From the NCBI GenBank assembly GCA_903872345.1, contig CAIQKM010000073.1, positions 1-64,000 of the forward strand: 64,000 bases of DNA, written 5' to 3'. Origin of the DNA: an uncultured Verrucomicrobia subdivision 3 bacterium. GTDB lineage: Bacteria; Verrucomicrobiota; Verrucomicrobiia; Limisphaerales; UBA11358. The translations under genes were made by a program, and so were the position numbers. The notes under the pieces were generated by a model. The model was not told where the DNA came from. It saw only the letters and a program-made list of their open reading frames with translations, and did no database searches. Every line of letters starts with the position of its first letter. Within the stretch, counting starts at the first letter, position 1. Shown in pieces: positions 39,083 through 48,124 of the stretch.

Positions 39083-39125
39083 AACCCCAACGGAATCAAT
39101 GCTTCCGTTGGGGTTTTGCTTTTTT
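39083..39125 (+). terminator. Terminator after attR, probably the original tRNA-Tyr terminator
   Basis: AACCCCAACGGAA (39083-39095) pairs perfectly with TTCCGTTGGGGTT (39103-39115), loop TCAATGC, followed by TTGCTTTTTT. It lies 9 bp beyond the duplicated tRNA end. This distance fits a tRNA terminator displaced 28.6 kb from its gene. Confidence 0.85.
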
Positions 39126-39225
39126 CGGGCTCCGGCAAGTCGTACGAAAAGCCATAAGTCCAAATGATTCGACCCGCTCGTCTGTGAGCGGGTCGGTGAA
39201 AAAGCGAACCGATTGAGCCAACCGC

Positions 39226-39861
39226 CTATTTCTTGCGGCGAAACAGCAGCACAACCGCCCCACCAGCAGCACCCAAGGCCAGCGTCGCCGGTTCGGGAAC
39301 CGCATTGAGGTTGAAGGTAAGATTGTCCACACTAATAAAGGGAGTGGCCGCATTGTTGTTGAATACAACTTCCGTCAACCCGGTCCAGTTGAGGGTTTCC
39401 AGCGTGGGGGATTCCGAGTTCAGCGTAAAGCTAGTGGTATCGATCAAGTTGCCGTTGTTATACCCATTCAGAGTAATGGTGACATCATCATTCCATGCCG
39501 GCGCGAAATAACCGGAGGTGAAATCGAAGATCTGGCCACTAATGGCGCTTACGCTACTCCCGTCGCCAATGTCCATAACGTTCGGGCCGGAGACCTTGCC
39601 ATTGGCATAACCATAACCCGCCCGGCCGGCCACCTGCGACAGGGAGCTGATGTTATAAAATCCCAACGGATTGACGATGCCAATGTCATTATCCGGAGCA
39701 TACCAAACCAAACCGTCGTAGGTCGCCGGACTTCCCTGCGATATTTGGTAATAGGAGGTGCTGGTAACATCGTCGAAATTGAACAGTGTGGTTTGCGCCG
39801 AGGCCGTGACCGCCGCACCGATCAATGAAGCACCCAAGGTCAGCAATTTGACTTTGTTCAT
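39226..39861 (-). CDS. Exported PEP-CTERM protein
   Basis: From ATG 39861 the protein has 211 residues: signal peptide (LLTLGASLIGAAVTASAQ), a beta-rich middle of unknown function (TLFNFDDVTSTSYYQIS, SGQIFDFTSGYFAPAW), then VPEPATLALGAAGGAVVLLF and RRKK. This PEP motif, hydrophobic helix and basic end form the exosortase sorting signal. The middle resembles DUF4465-like carbohydrate-associated domains in its FDFTSGYF...W segment, but this is uncertain. Thirteen extra codons upstream are open but lack a leader-like sequence. Confidence 0.85.
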   Translation of the reverse strand: MNKVKLLTLGASLIGAAVTASAQTTLFNFDDVTSTSYYQISQGSPATYDGLVWYAPDNDIGIVNPLGFYNISSLSQVAGRAGYGYANGKVSGPNVMDIGDGSSVSAISGQIFDFTSGYFAPAWNDDVTITLNGYNNGNLIDTTSFTLNSESPTLETLNWTGLTEVVFNNNAATPFISVDNLTFNLNAVPEPATLALGAAGGAVVLLFRRKK

Positions 39862-40496
39862 AGGCCATCCATTTATGTAAAAATCGCAGTAAATGTCCAC
39901 TGTTATTTAAGACAAAATGCCCATTTTGGACGGCCCGCGTAACTCCCATTGGTTGATGCGGACAATGGGGGCGAAACGACGGGTGGCCATTATTAGCCAC
40001 TGTTCCCGCCCCGCCAGCCAACGCGCCTGCGGGGGCGCACTGCCCCGACTTACATGCGGCGGCGCCAAATCGCATGTTGGCGCGCAGCCGGTGATCCCGC
40101 CGGAGTTGGGGGGAAGCTTAAAACGCGGGGCGACCACAGGAAAAGTTTGCAGCCACAGCCGGAGAATAACCTCATCAGTACATAATCCGAAACCGTTCCA
40201 ACCAGACAGTCGTGTGGAATGGTGCAAAGTTGACGCGGGGCCAACCTCCGCTGGAATCCATGCCGCACGCCACCCGGGCGTTATTGGCGCAGCCGGTTTG
40301 TTAACAGAATGTTGCAACTGTTTTGGGAATGCCTGCTGACCGATGACAATTTGGTTGAATGTTTTTATGGTTGACATAATCGGGTTTTGTAGTTTTATTT
40401 GTCATTGGTTGAGGGCCTAAAGTCATCGGGTTGACTCGAATCCCAGTAGCAGGAATTGCAACGATTGGTAACAAAGCGATAGCAAGCATTAGTCTT
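39862..40496. other. Divergent promoter region between two PEP-CTERM genes
   Basis: No gene is supported in these 635 bp. Short palindromes are visible, such as CATGCG...CGCATG at about 40054-40078. Open frames here are short with mixed composition. It presumably contains the promoters of both flanking genes. Confidence 0.4.
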
Positions 40497-41381
40497 ATGC
40501 GCAAAAACTTTACGCCATACTTTGCGGCCGGAGTATTGAGTTGGGCGGTGATCGGGGCCATGTCCAACAATGCCCAAGGCCAGATCTATACGACCAGTGC
40601 CGGTACCGGCACGATTGGCTATTATAACTCCGACGGGTCGCCCATAAACAGCTCCCTTGTCAGCGGGTTGGATGCTCCCTACGCGCTCTGGCTGTATGAA
40701 AACGACCTTTTTGTGGCCAACTTCGGCAGCGGCACCATCGGCGAATACACCACTTCCGGGGCGACGGTAAACGCCTCGCTTATTACAGGATTGAGCGGTC
40801 CGGCGGGACTCACGGTGTCCGGCGGAAAAATCTATGTAGCGAACTGGACTTCCGGCACGATTGGCGAATATACCACCTCGGGGGCAACGGTGAACGCCTC
40901 CTTGGTCACCGGCTTGAGCAATCCAACCGGCATCTCGCTGGCGGCGGGAAATCTGTATGTGGCCAATTCCGGCTCCGGCACGGTAGGTGAATACACCACC
41001 TCGGGGGCAACGGTGAACGCCACCTTGGTCACCGGCTTGAGCAATCCAACCGGCATCTCGTTGGCGGCGGGAAATTTGTATGTGGCCAATTCCGGCTCCG
41101 GCACGGTAGGCGAATATACCACCTCGGGGGCAACGGTGAACGACACCTTGATCACCGGATTGAACAATCCAGTGGGGGTGACGGTTACCGACACCAATCT
41201 CTTTGTCGCGAATTACGGGAGCGGCACGGTGGGTGAATATACCACTGCGGGAGCAACGGTGAACGCCTCCCTGATCACCGGCTTGAGCAATCCAACGTCA
41301 GTCACGCCGGAACCGGGCACGCTGGCGCTGCTGGGCGTGGGCGGGCTTTCCGCACTGTTGGTTCGTCGCTATCGGAAGTAA
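40497..41381 (+). CDS. Exported PEP-CTERM beta-propeller-like repeat protein
   Basis: From ATG 40497 the protein has 294 residues: a signal peptide (FAAGVLSWAVIGAMSNNAQG), about six 41-residue repeats of the SGTVGEYTTSGATVNASLVT type with NPTGISLAAGNLYVANSG, and a PEP-CTERM end (VTPEPGTLALLGVGGLSALL, then VRRYRK). The repeat fits one blade of an NHL/SMP-30-like propeller. Two adjacent units are almost identical in DNA (about 40878-41123), pointing to recent unit duplication. Ligand unknown. A strong terminator follows. Confidence 0.87.
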   Translation: MRKNFTPYFAAGVLSWAVIGAMSNNAQGQIYTTSAGTGTIGYYNSDGSPINSSLVSGLDAPYALWLYENDLFVANFGSGTIGEYTTSGATVNASLITGLSGPAGLTVSGGKIYVANWTSGTIGEYTTSGATVNASLVTGLSNPTGISLAAGNLYVANSGSGTVGEYTTSGATVNATLVTGLSNPTGISLAAGNLYVANSGSGTVGEYTTSGATVNDTLITGLNNPVGVTVTDTNLFVANYGSGTVGEYTTAGATVNASLITGLSNPTSVTPEPGTLALLGVGGLSALLVRRYRK

Positions 41382-41396
41382 TTATTCAGTATTTCC

Positions 41397-41429
41397 AAAC
41401 CCCGCTCCGGGAAACCGGGGCGGGGTTTT
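41397..41429 (+). terminator. Rho-independent terminator
   Basis: AAACCCCGCTCCGG pairs with CCGGGGCGGGGTTT (one G-U) around a GAAA tetraloop, ending in TTTT, 16 bp after the PEP-CTERM stop. Confidence 0.9.
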
Positions 41430-41459
41430 GTTTATGTGGCCAACCGGGCGCTCTACGAC

Positions 41460-41524
41460 ATTAGTTCTACTTTGTTAGTCGGCCGGCCGATCCGGCCGAA
41501 ATTAACCTAACAAATAGAACTAAT
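41460..41524. repeat. Inverted repeat with GC-rich core
   Basis: ATTAGTTCTACTTTGTTAG (41460-41478) is complementary to 41507-41524 except for one extra base. The centre contains the palindromic GGCCGGCCGATCCGGCCG. It lies between convergent genes. Function unknown; a weak peptide-like stretch (EVTVTNTAYEVIPQLRG) follows at about 41536-41590 but no gene is supported. Confidence 0.55.
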
Positions 41525-41671
41525 TCACCACTTATAACGCCGAGGTCACCGTCACCAATACCGCATACGAAGTCATCCCCCAACTGCGCGGCGAGATTCC
41601 ATTTCATCGGGGAAGCAAGCTATGTGCCGCCATGGGCTTGCGGCATGGCGCAAAGTCCCGGGAATGTTGGC

Positions 41672-44536
41672 TTACCTTAGCGTTTCCAGTGGCCCTCGCC
41701 AAATGAGACGCAGCGAATCCAAGCGGAGTCGTGATTGCTGGATGGCGGATGTCAGCTCTTGCTGCTGGGTTTGGGCCAGTTGAATTTCCTGCGGGCGAAT
41801 GTGGTCGTTCACCTGCGCGAGGGATTGCAAACGTTGCACCTCATGCCCGAGCAAAAGATTCATTTCTTTCAGGGCGGCTGCGCGCAGCGTAACGGCCTTG
41901 GATTCGGCCTGCTGTTCAGTCGCCTGCAACATGGCCGGCAGAACCCGGCGGGCAATGTCGGCATTCTCGGTGAGCTTATGCGGCTGGCCTTTCACCAGTT
42001 TCGTTTCCCAAGCCGAATCATTGAGGGCGGCGGTGACGTCCAATAATTTGTGCGTGACAACCACGCGGATGGGCGTGGGTGGTAAAAAACGATCCGTGTG
42101 CAACTGTGGCGCGGCGATGGTTTCGAGGATGAAAATGGCTTCCAGCAGCAATGTCCGGTCGTCCGGGGTGGGCAGCACGGCGAAGCTGCAATTGCCGGTT
42201 TCCGCGCCGAGCAACAGTTCCATGGCACCGATGACCATCGGGTGATCCCAGGTGAGAAACCCGATATCCTCGCGGGTGAGCGCGCGGCGGCGGTCGCAGG
42301 TGGCGATCATGCCTTCGGCGGGCATGGCGGGAAACGAGTCGGTGATGATGCCCACGGGATTTAACTGCCACGTATGCGGGGCAAGTTCCTCGATGTGGAC
42401 GCCAAAATGGTCGAAAACATCCAGCAGGTATTCCTCCAAATCCGGCTCCTGGTCTTGCGCTTGAATTTGGGCGATGATTCGCTGCGCCGCGGCGGGCCGG
42501 AATGAATTCATTTCCAGCAAGCGATCCCGGCCCCGTTCGAGGCGTTGGCGCATTTCCGTTCGCGCGAGTTTGGTTGCTTGCAAGAGGTCGTCCAATTCAG
42601 ATTCGGCGGAGTTGCGGTCCGCCACGGCATATTCCAAGGCAAGATCGTGAACGGCGCGGCCGAACTGGTGGAGCAGGGCGTTGCCGCCTTCAAGATTGGA
42701 TTCAAAGGCGTTCAAGCCATCGTGGTACCAGCGCGCCAGCACTTCCTGCGGGCTGTGCGCGAGATAGGGCACGTGGATATGAATGTCTTCGCGCTGGCCG
42801 ATGCGGTCGAGCCGGCCGATGCGCTGTTCGAGCAATTCCGGGTTGAGCGGCAGATCAAAGAGGACGAGATGATGGGCGAATTGAAAGTTGCGGCCTTCGC
42901 TGCCGATTTCCGAACAAATCAACAGCCGGGCACCATCGGGTTCGGCGAACCACGCGGCATGGCGGTCCCGTTGCAACAGGGTGAGGCCTTCGTGGAAGAC
43001 GCCGGTTTTGATGGTCAGGTGGCGGCGCAGGGCGTCATCGAGTGCCTCGGCCTTTTCGATGGTCCGACTGATCAGCAGCACCTTGTGCGGATCAAGTCGC
43101 TGCAATAGTTCGACCAGCCACAGAATCCGGGGATCCTTCGCCAGGTCGTAGGCGGGTTGCAGCCGGGCATCGCCGCTATCGGCGGCGAACTCGGTGGACA
43201 CCTGATCCAGCCAGTGTGCAGATTCCGAGCCCGGATCAAGCCGGGCGAAGCGGGCGGTACGCTTGGGGAACCCCTGCATGCCCGCCCGGGTATTTCGGAA
43301 CAACACGCGGCCCGGGCCGTGCCGGTCCAACAGGTTATCCAGCAGCGTTTGTCTTGCTTCGACGCTCCCTTGGAGCAGGTCCGTCAATTGATGCTCCAAC
43401 TGTGCATCCTGTCCCAGCAAACGGCGCAACGAGGCCAGGTCTTTTTTTGTTAGGGCCGTTTCCGCGCGCAGTTTCCCGGCGACTTCAGCGGTGGGTTGGT
43501 AATCCTTGGACTCGGCCCGAAACGAAGCCAGATCGCGGTATCGGTCGGGGTCGAGCAGGCGCAACCGGGCAAAGTGGCTTTCCACCCCGAGTTGCTCCGG
43601 GGTGGCGGTGAGCAGCAACAGTCCCGCCGACTTGCGGCTGAGTTCCGCCACCACCTGATAGGCGCGGCTGGGGGCGGTCTCGGACCATGCCAGATGATGG
43701 GCTTCATCGACCACGAGCACATCCCAGCCTGCGGCCGCCGCCTGTTCCGCCCGGCGCGGATCGCCGGCCAGAAAATCGATGCTGGCGAGGATAACCTGGT
43801 CGTCCAGAAACGGATTCACACCGGGCTCGGCCGCCTCAATGGACGCGCAGCGTTCCGCATCGAAGATGTTCAACCACACATTGAAGCGGCGCAGCATTTC
43901 AACGAACCATTGGTGTACCAGCGATTCGGGCACCAGCACGAGGATGCGGCCGGCCCGTCCGCTCAACAGCAGGCGATGCAGAATCAGGCAGGCCTCGATG
44001 GTTTTGCCGAGCCCCACTTCGTCGGAGAGCAGCACGCGCGGGGCGTGCCGGCGGGCGATCTCCTGGGCGATGTAAAGCTGATGAGGAATCAGGTCAATGC
44101 GTCCGCCCACGAATCCACGCACCGGCGACTGGCGCATCCGGTGGAGGAGTTCCAGCGAGCGACGGCGCAGCGCGAATGCCGCGGAGGCATCGAATCGTCC
44201 CGCAAACAGACGATCCTGCGGTCCATGCAGGCTGACCCGGTCGCTCAGTTGGCCTTCGGCGAACTGTCCGTGATCGCCAACGTAAGTGAGCAGTCCGCCA
44301 TGCTCGAGGACGGTTTTGACGGTGATCTCCTGGTCGTTCTGGGATTTGATTTTGTCGCCCGGGCGAAAGCGAACCCGTTTTAGCGGCGCTTGGTCCAGCG
44401 CATAAATGCGGGTTTCGCCAGACCCGTTGAACTTCACTTCGACGCGACCTTCGCCGGCACCTGTGACGGTGCCAAGGCCAAGCTCCGGTTCCGACTCGCT
44501 GACCCACCGCTGACCTGGAATAAATAAACTCATCAA
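41672..44536 (-). CDS. rapA: RapA-like SNF2 helicase (RNA polymerase recycling)
   Basis: The 954-residue protein matches RapA/HepA, a Swi2/Snf2 ATPase that recycles stalled RNA polymerase. Tudor-like N-terminal domains (about 1-110; PGQRWVSESEPELGLGTV) are followed by the helicase core: LSDEVGLGKTIEACLILHRL (motif I), VVDEAHHLAW (motif II), LLLLTATPEQLG (motif III), LLICSEIGSEGRNFQFA and QRIGRLDRIGQ (motifs V, VI). A RapA-type C-terminal domain (about 690-950) follows. Length is close to the 968 of E. coli. It stands alone. The start codon at 44536 leaves the expected SLFIPGQRW N-terminus. Confidence 0.94.
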   Translation of the reverse strand: MMSLFIPGQRWVSESEPELGLGTVTGAGEGRVEVKFNGSGETRIYALDQAPLKRVRFRPGDKIKSQNDQEITVKTVLEHGGLLTYVGDHGQFAEGQLSDRVSLHGPQDRLFAGRFDASAAFALRRRSLELLHRMRQSPVRGFVGGRIDLIPHQLYIAQEIARRHAPRVLLSDEVGLGKTIEACLILHRLLLSGRAGRILVLVPESLVHQWFVEMLRRFNVWLNIFDAERCASIEAAEPGVNPFLDDQVILASIDFLAGDPRRAEQAAAAGWDVLVVDEAHHLAWSETAPSRAYQVVAELSRKSAGLLLLTATPEQLGVESHFARLRLLDPDRYRDLASFRAESKDYQPTAEVAGKLRAETALTKKDLASLRRLLGQDAQLEHQLTDLLQGSVEARQTLLDNLLDRHGPGRVLFRNTRAGMQGFPKRTARFARLDPGSESAHWLDQVSTEFAADSGDARLQPAYDLAKDPRILWLVELLQRLDPHKVLLISRTIEKAEALDDALRRHLTIKTGVFHEGLTLLQRDRHAAWFAEPDGARLLICSEIGSEGRNFQFAHHLVLFDLPLNPELLEQRIGRLDRIGQREDIHIHVPYLAHSPQEVLARWYHDGLNAFESNLEGGNALLHQFGRAVHDLALEYAVADRNSAESELDDLLQATKLARTEMRQRLERGRDRLLEMNSFRPAAAQRIIAQIQAQDQEPDLEEYLLDVFDHFGVHIEELAPHTWQLNPVGIITDSFPAMPAEGMIATCDRRRALTREDIGFLTWDHPMVIGAMELLLGAETGNCSFAVLPTPDDRTLLLEAIFILETIAAPQLHTDRFLPPTPIRVVVTHKLLDVTAALNDSAWETKLVKGQPHKLTENADIARRVLPAMLQATEQQAESKAVTLRAAALKEMNLLLGHEVQRLQSLAQVNDHIRPQEIQLAQTQQQELTSAIQQSRLRLDSLRLIWRGPLETLR

Positions 44537-44878
44537 ATGGTGGCGAGGTATATGCAGATTTTACCCGGCAAATGCAACCTCGGATCTGCCAAACCGACCA
44601 AGTGAAAGGCATCGAAGCGGAATGGAGTTGTTGTGCGCGCGTCGGTGGCCATTCTCATTAATGGTGTATCCCGACACGGCCCCCGAGGCTAAATAGCAGA
44701 GCGCCAGCCTGGCCCCCATTTATCCATGGCGGAGAGGGAGTGAAACCCGTCCTGCGAATGGCCTGCGACGATATCACGGCTCCGGATTGGGGGGCAGTAG
44801 CAGGATGCGCCGCCGCCCGGGAAGCAGCGGGGTTGCGATCAAATGAAGGTGCCTGCCGGGAGCCGTTGGGGGCGTCGC
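44537..44878. other. Intergenic region without a recognisable gene
   Basis: No gene, strong hairpin or repeat was recognised in these 342 bp. They should carry the promoter of rapA near 44540-44640. Confidence 0.35.
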
Positions 44879-46024
44879 CTATTTTGTCGTCACCGATTCC
44901 GGCGTAAAGTCAATGCCGCGGTAAACGATATTTGTGCTGCCGGCCTGGGCGATGGTCGTCACGGCGGCGGAGGCATTGGTATCCACAATCCGGACGACGC
45001 GATTGGAATTCACGGAGCCGCCCCAGCCTTCGGTGGTGGTGGCGTAAATGACCGGCGCGGGGCCGCTGAAATCCGCCACGAGGCCGAAGCAGCCGGCGAG
45101 GTGGTTCTGATCGGCGGGAATGTTCTGGGGAATGGCAAAGTTATACGCGAATTTCCAAGTGCCATTGGTGCCGTCGGTTTTTACATATTTCTGGATGCCG
45201 GCGGCGGTGTCGGCGAGGTAGGCGATGGTGCCGGCGGGGTTGATGTCGAAGCCGGCGTTCTTCACATAGGGAGCCTGGGCTTTGACCACACTATTTAACG
45301 TGGAATCGGCGGGGCGGGGCAGCGGGGCGGGATTGCCGGCGGCATCGGCGAAGGAAAAGATGCCGGCCGGGAGATCGCTGGCGGTGCCGTCCGGTCCGTT
45401 CAGCGCGGTATAGACGACATTATTAACGATGCGGATGGCGCGGGTGCTGGCGATAGCCGAGAACACGACGGGTTCCGCCGTGACGTCCGGGTGATAAAAA
45501 ACGGTGCCCAGCGAGTTGCCGCAGCCCCAGAAATTATGGGCGCCATCGGTCACCACGCCGCGCGGATTCATTTTTTGATCGCCGCCGCCGTGGCTGCGGT
45601 AGATGGTGGTCAGGACGGAGCCGCTGGCATCAATCGTGCAGAAGGCGCGTTCGATATCCATCAGCGAGGGCGTACCGTTGGTCTGAAGCAGATTGACGCC
45701 GCCATAGCCGGCAAAGGTCAGCAGACGGTGGTCGCCGGAGCGGGCCAGCATGCCTTCGGTGGCGGCGTGGCCGTTGAAAAACAGGGTGTCGGGTCCGTTG
45801 GTGGGAATGCTGACCGTGTACGACGGGGCGGGGCTGAAGTCGCCGGCGTCAAACTGGTCGATGAAAACGGGCGCCTGTTTCAGGTGCAGATCCACCGCGC
45901 CATCCCCGGCCCGCAGGACGGCGAGGTGGCCGGGCGCAAAGCCGGCGGCCGACGCTGACCCGACCAGGGCGGCAATGGCAAGGACGAGGGTGCTGACACG
46001 GGTTGGGCAGATCAGGTGCTTCAT
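44879..46024 (-). CDS. Secreted propeller-like protein of unknown function
   Basis: The 381-residue protein has a signal peptide (TLVLAIAALVGSASAAG). The body reads as successive beta blades: APGHLAVLRAGDGAVDLHL, RLLTFAGYGGVNLLQ, GVVTDGAHNFWGCGNSLG, PAGTIAYLADTAAGIQKYV, and a final VYRGIDFTPESVTTK. The N-terminal APGHLAVLRAGDG segment recurs in other exported verrucomicrobial proteins of unknown function. No catalytic motif, anchor or PEP-CTERM end is seen. Beta-propeller is a structural guess. Confidence 0.65.
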   Translation of the reverse strand: MKHLICPTRVSTLVLAIAALVGSASAAGFAPGHLAVLRAGDGAVDLHLKQAPVFIDQFDAGDFSPAPSYTVSIPTNGPDTLFFNGHAATEGMLARSGDHRLLTFAGYGGVNLLQTNGTPSLMDIERAFCTIDASGSVLTTIYRSHGGGDQKMNPRGVVTDGAHNFWGCGNSLGTVFYHPDVTAEPVVFSAIASTRAIRIVNNVVYTALNGPDGTASDLPAGIFSFADAAGNPAPLPRPADSTLNSVVKAQAPYVKNAGFDINPAGTIAYLADTAAGIQKYVKTDGTNGTWKFAYNFAIPQNIPADQNHLAGCFGLVADFSGPAPVIYATTTEGWGGSVNSNRVVRIVDTNASAAVTTIAQAGSTNIVYRGIDFTPESVTTK

Positions 46025-46352
46025 GGGTTGCTGTTTCAGTTATAGATTAAAGGCCGCAGTCACGCCTTGGTTTAAAAAACGATCATGGCCGGCAGGGAAT
46101 TGAGCCTGACTCGGGTTACGGATCGAAGTCGTAACGGTAACGATAAGGTGACGTTTGGCGGGGGCGGAAGGCGTTTGGGAGGCTTTTATCCGGGGCCGGC
46201 CAGGCGCCGCCAGCCCGATAATCCCCTTTAAATCCGGGCATTTGGATGGGGGGTGTAATTTATCATCAACAAATTCAAGGTTTTCGCTTGGCGAACGCCA
46301 CTGATATGCTTTAATAGCAGGGCAAGTACAACCAACATACATATATAAAATT
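46025..46352. promoter_or_regulatory. Promoter region upstream of HU
   Basis: No gene is seen. TTGGCG (46288-46293) and TTAATA (46311-46316) are spaced by 17 bp and could be a sigma-70-like promoter for HU, 37 bp before its ATG. The matches are imperfect, so this is tentative. Confidence 0.35.
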
Positions 46353-46643
46353 ATGGCCAAAGCACTGACCAAATCTCAAATCGCCTCGGAAATCGCCGAA
46401 AAGAACGGCATCACCAAGAAGCAAGCCGTTGAAATCCTCGAGTACATCGCGGAACTGGCTTACAAGAATGCCAAGAACAGCTTCACCCTGCCGGGTCTCG
46501 GCAAGCTGGTGCTCGTGAACCGCAAGGCGCGTATCGGCCGCAATCCGGCCACCGGCGAAACCATCAAGATCGCCGCGAAGAAAGTCGTGAAATTCCGCGT
46601 CGCGAAAGCGGCCAAGGACGCGATCCTCGGCGTGAAGAAGTAA
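46353..46643 (+). CDS. HU-family DNA-binding protein
   Basis: This 96-residue histone-like protein has the HU/IHF fold: LTKSQIASEIAEKNGITKKQ at the start, FTLPGLGKLVLVNRKARIGR leading into the DNA-binding arm, and the arm sequence GRNPATGETIKIAAKKVVKF with the proline that intercalates DNA. It bends and compacts DNA as a dimer. It is encoded alone with its own terminator. It may be an HU or an IHF-like variant; the sequence does not separate the two. Confidence 0.95.
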   Translation: MAKALTKSQIASEIAEKNGITKKQAVEILEYIAELAYKNAKNSFTLPGLGKLVLVNRKARIGRNPATGETIKIAAKKVVKFRVAKAAKDAILGVKK

Positions 46644-46660
46644 TCCACTTTTCCCTTTCA

Positions 46661-46691
46661 AGGCACCCTGTTGATTCAGGGTGCCTTTTTT
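46661..46691 (+). terminator. Rho-independent terminator of the HU gene
   Basis: GGCACCCTG (46662-46670) pairs with CAGGGTGCC (46677-46685), loop TTGATT, followed by six T (46686-46691), 18 bp after the stop. Confidence 0.93.
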
Positions 46692-46723
46692 GTTGGCCGG
46701 GCGGGCTCGCCGCCGCCGCCGGA

Positions 46724-47829
46724 TTATTTTTTCGGTTGAAAGAGCAGGGGCGCAAACGCGGCCAGATTGCGCCGCCAGACGCGAAAGCTGTGGATGCCGT
46801 CCGTTTCCACCCAGGTGTGGCGGATGTCCCGGGCGGTGAGCCAGTCGGAGAACTGACGGTTGCTTTCACGAGTTGGTCGTCCCGGCCGCAACTGACCCAC
46901 AGCAGGCGCAGACGGCCGTTGGCGCTGGCATTGAGTTTCGGAAACTGCGTGACATAATTGGTGTTCAAGCCGCCGGAACTGAAGGCGCCGATCCAGGCGA
47001 ACTGGTCGGGATGATTCAGACCAACCACCAGCGATTCGGTGCCGCCCATGGAGAGGCCGGCGATGGCCCGCGACTGGCGGTCCCGGGAAACCCGATACTC
47101 TTTTTCCACTTGCGGCAACACTTCCCCAAGCAGGGCGGCGCTGAATTTGTCCACGTTGCGCTGCCAGAGGTTGGGATCGCGCACGCGGCCCCAGCCGGCT
47201 TTGACAATTTCCATGGTGCCATAGCCGAGCGGCATGACCACGATCATGGGGCGGGCCTGGCCGCGGGCGATGAGATTATCGAGAATCACATTGGCGCGTC
47301 CGGCGGTGGCCCAGGCCGAAGTGTCATCGCTGTAGCCATGCAGCAAATACAGCACCGGATACTTTTTCCAGGCGGAAGGCTGGTAACCCGGCGGCGTGTA
47401 AACAATATAATCCCGGTCATCGCCAGCGGCGGCCGAATGGTAAAAGTGATGGTGCAGTTCGCCGCGCGGCACGTCGTTGATTTCCCACGGCAATGATTTC
47501 GGACCGGGCACTTCCACCAGGCTGTCGCAGTTCAGCAGATTGTATTTCTGACAGGAATTATTGGGATCCAACAGGCGCAGGCCATCCACGCTGAAGGAAT
47601 AGGAATAGATGTCCGGCTCCAACGAATCGGTGGTGAAGGTCCAGACGCCGTTGGTCTCCCGCTGCATGGCGGAACTTTTTACGCCTTCGCAATACACCCG
47701 CACTTCCCGGGCCTTGGGCGCCGGCAGTCGGAACGTGACGCGGCCATCCGGATGCACCTCCGGCGAGACGGCGGGTTGGGCGAAAGCCGACACGGCAAAG
47801 AGCAAGGCGGCGATGACAATGAACTTCAT
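46724..47829 (-). pseudogene. Secreted CE1-like esterase, frameshifted near the C-terminus
   Basis: The start at 47829 gives a signal peptide (FIVIAALLFAVSAFAQ), an E-set domain (SPEVHPDGRVTFRLPAPKA) and an alpha/beta hydrolase with AIAGLSMGGTESLVVGLNHP. The plan matches the island esterase at 24767-25873, with long stretches of similarity. After CGRDDQLVK the frame is wrong. A single missing A in the AAA run near 46865 would restore SNRQFSDWLTARDIRHTWVE, then TDGIHSFRVWRRNLAAFAPL to TAA at 46724. The catalytic His lies in that displaced end, so the product as read would be inactive. A base-calling error in the homopolymer is an alternative. Confidence 0.82.
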
Positions 47830-48124
47830 GTGTGAACCTAAAATGACAGTTGCGGAAGGAAGTTGAAAACGAAAAATATCGTGTGGCGGCAGCTTGCCTG
47901 CCGAGCAGGCTGGCATTTTGCCGTCCGGAACCACTGCCCGCGCTCGCGGTTGTGCGCATATCACGAGGACATCAGGTTGTTTGGTGGTTTTTCCCGCCGG
48001 GCTGGAAGCGCCGGCTCCACGGTAGGCAGGATGCCCGCCGCTACTTGGAGTCCGCAAAAGCGGGTGAACAATTGTCAAAGGGCGGTTGGTTGGCGCGCCC
48101 CGGCCGTTCATGTTATAGGTACGT

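Noticed and set aside
39907-40377. Overlapping frames on both strands between the PEP-CTERM genes
   Set aside because: Mixed composition, no start signals, no recognisable domain; region is better explained as promoters and small palindromes.
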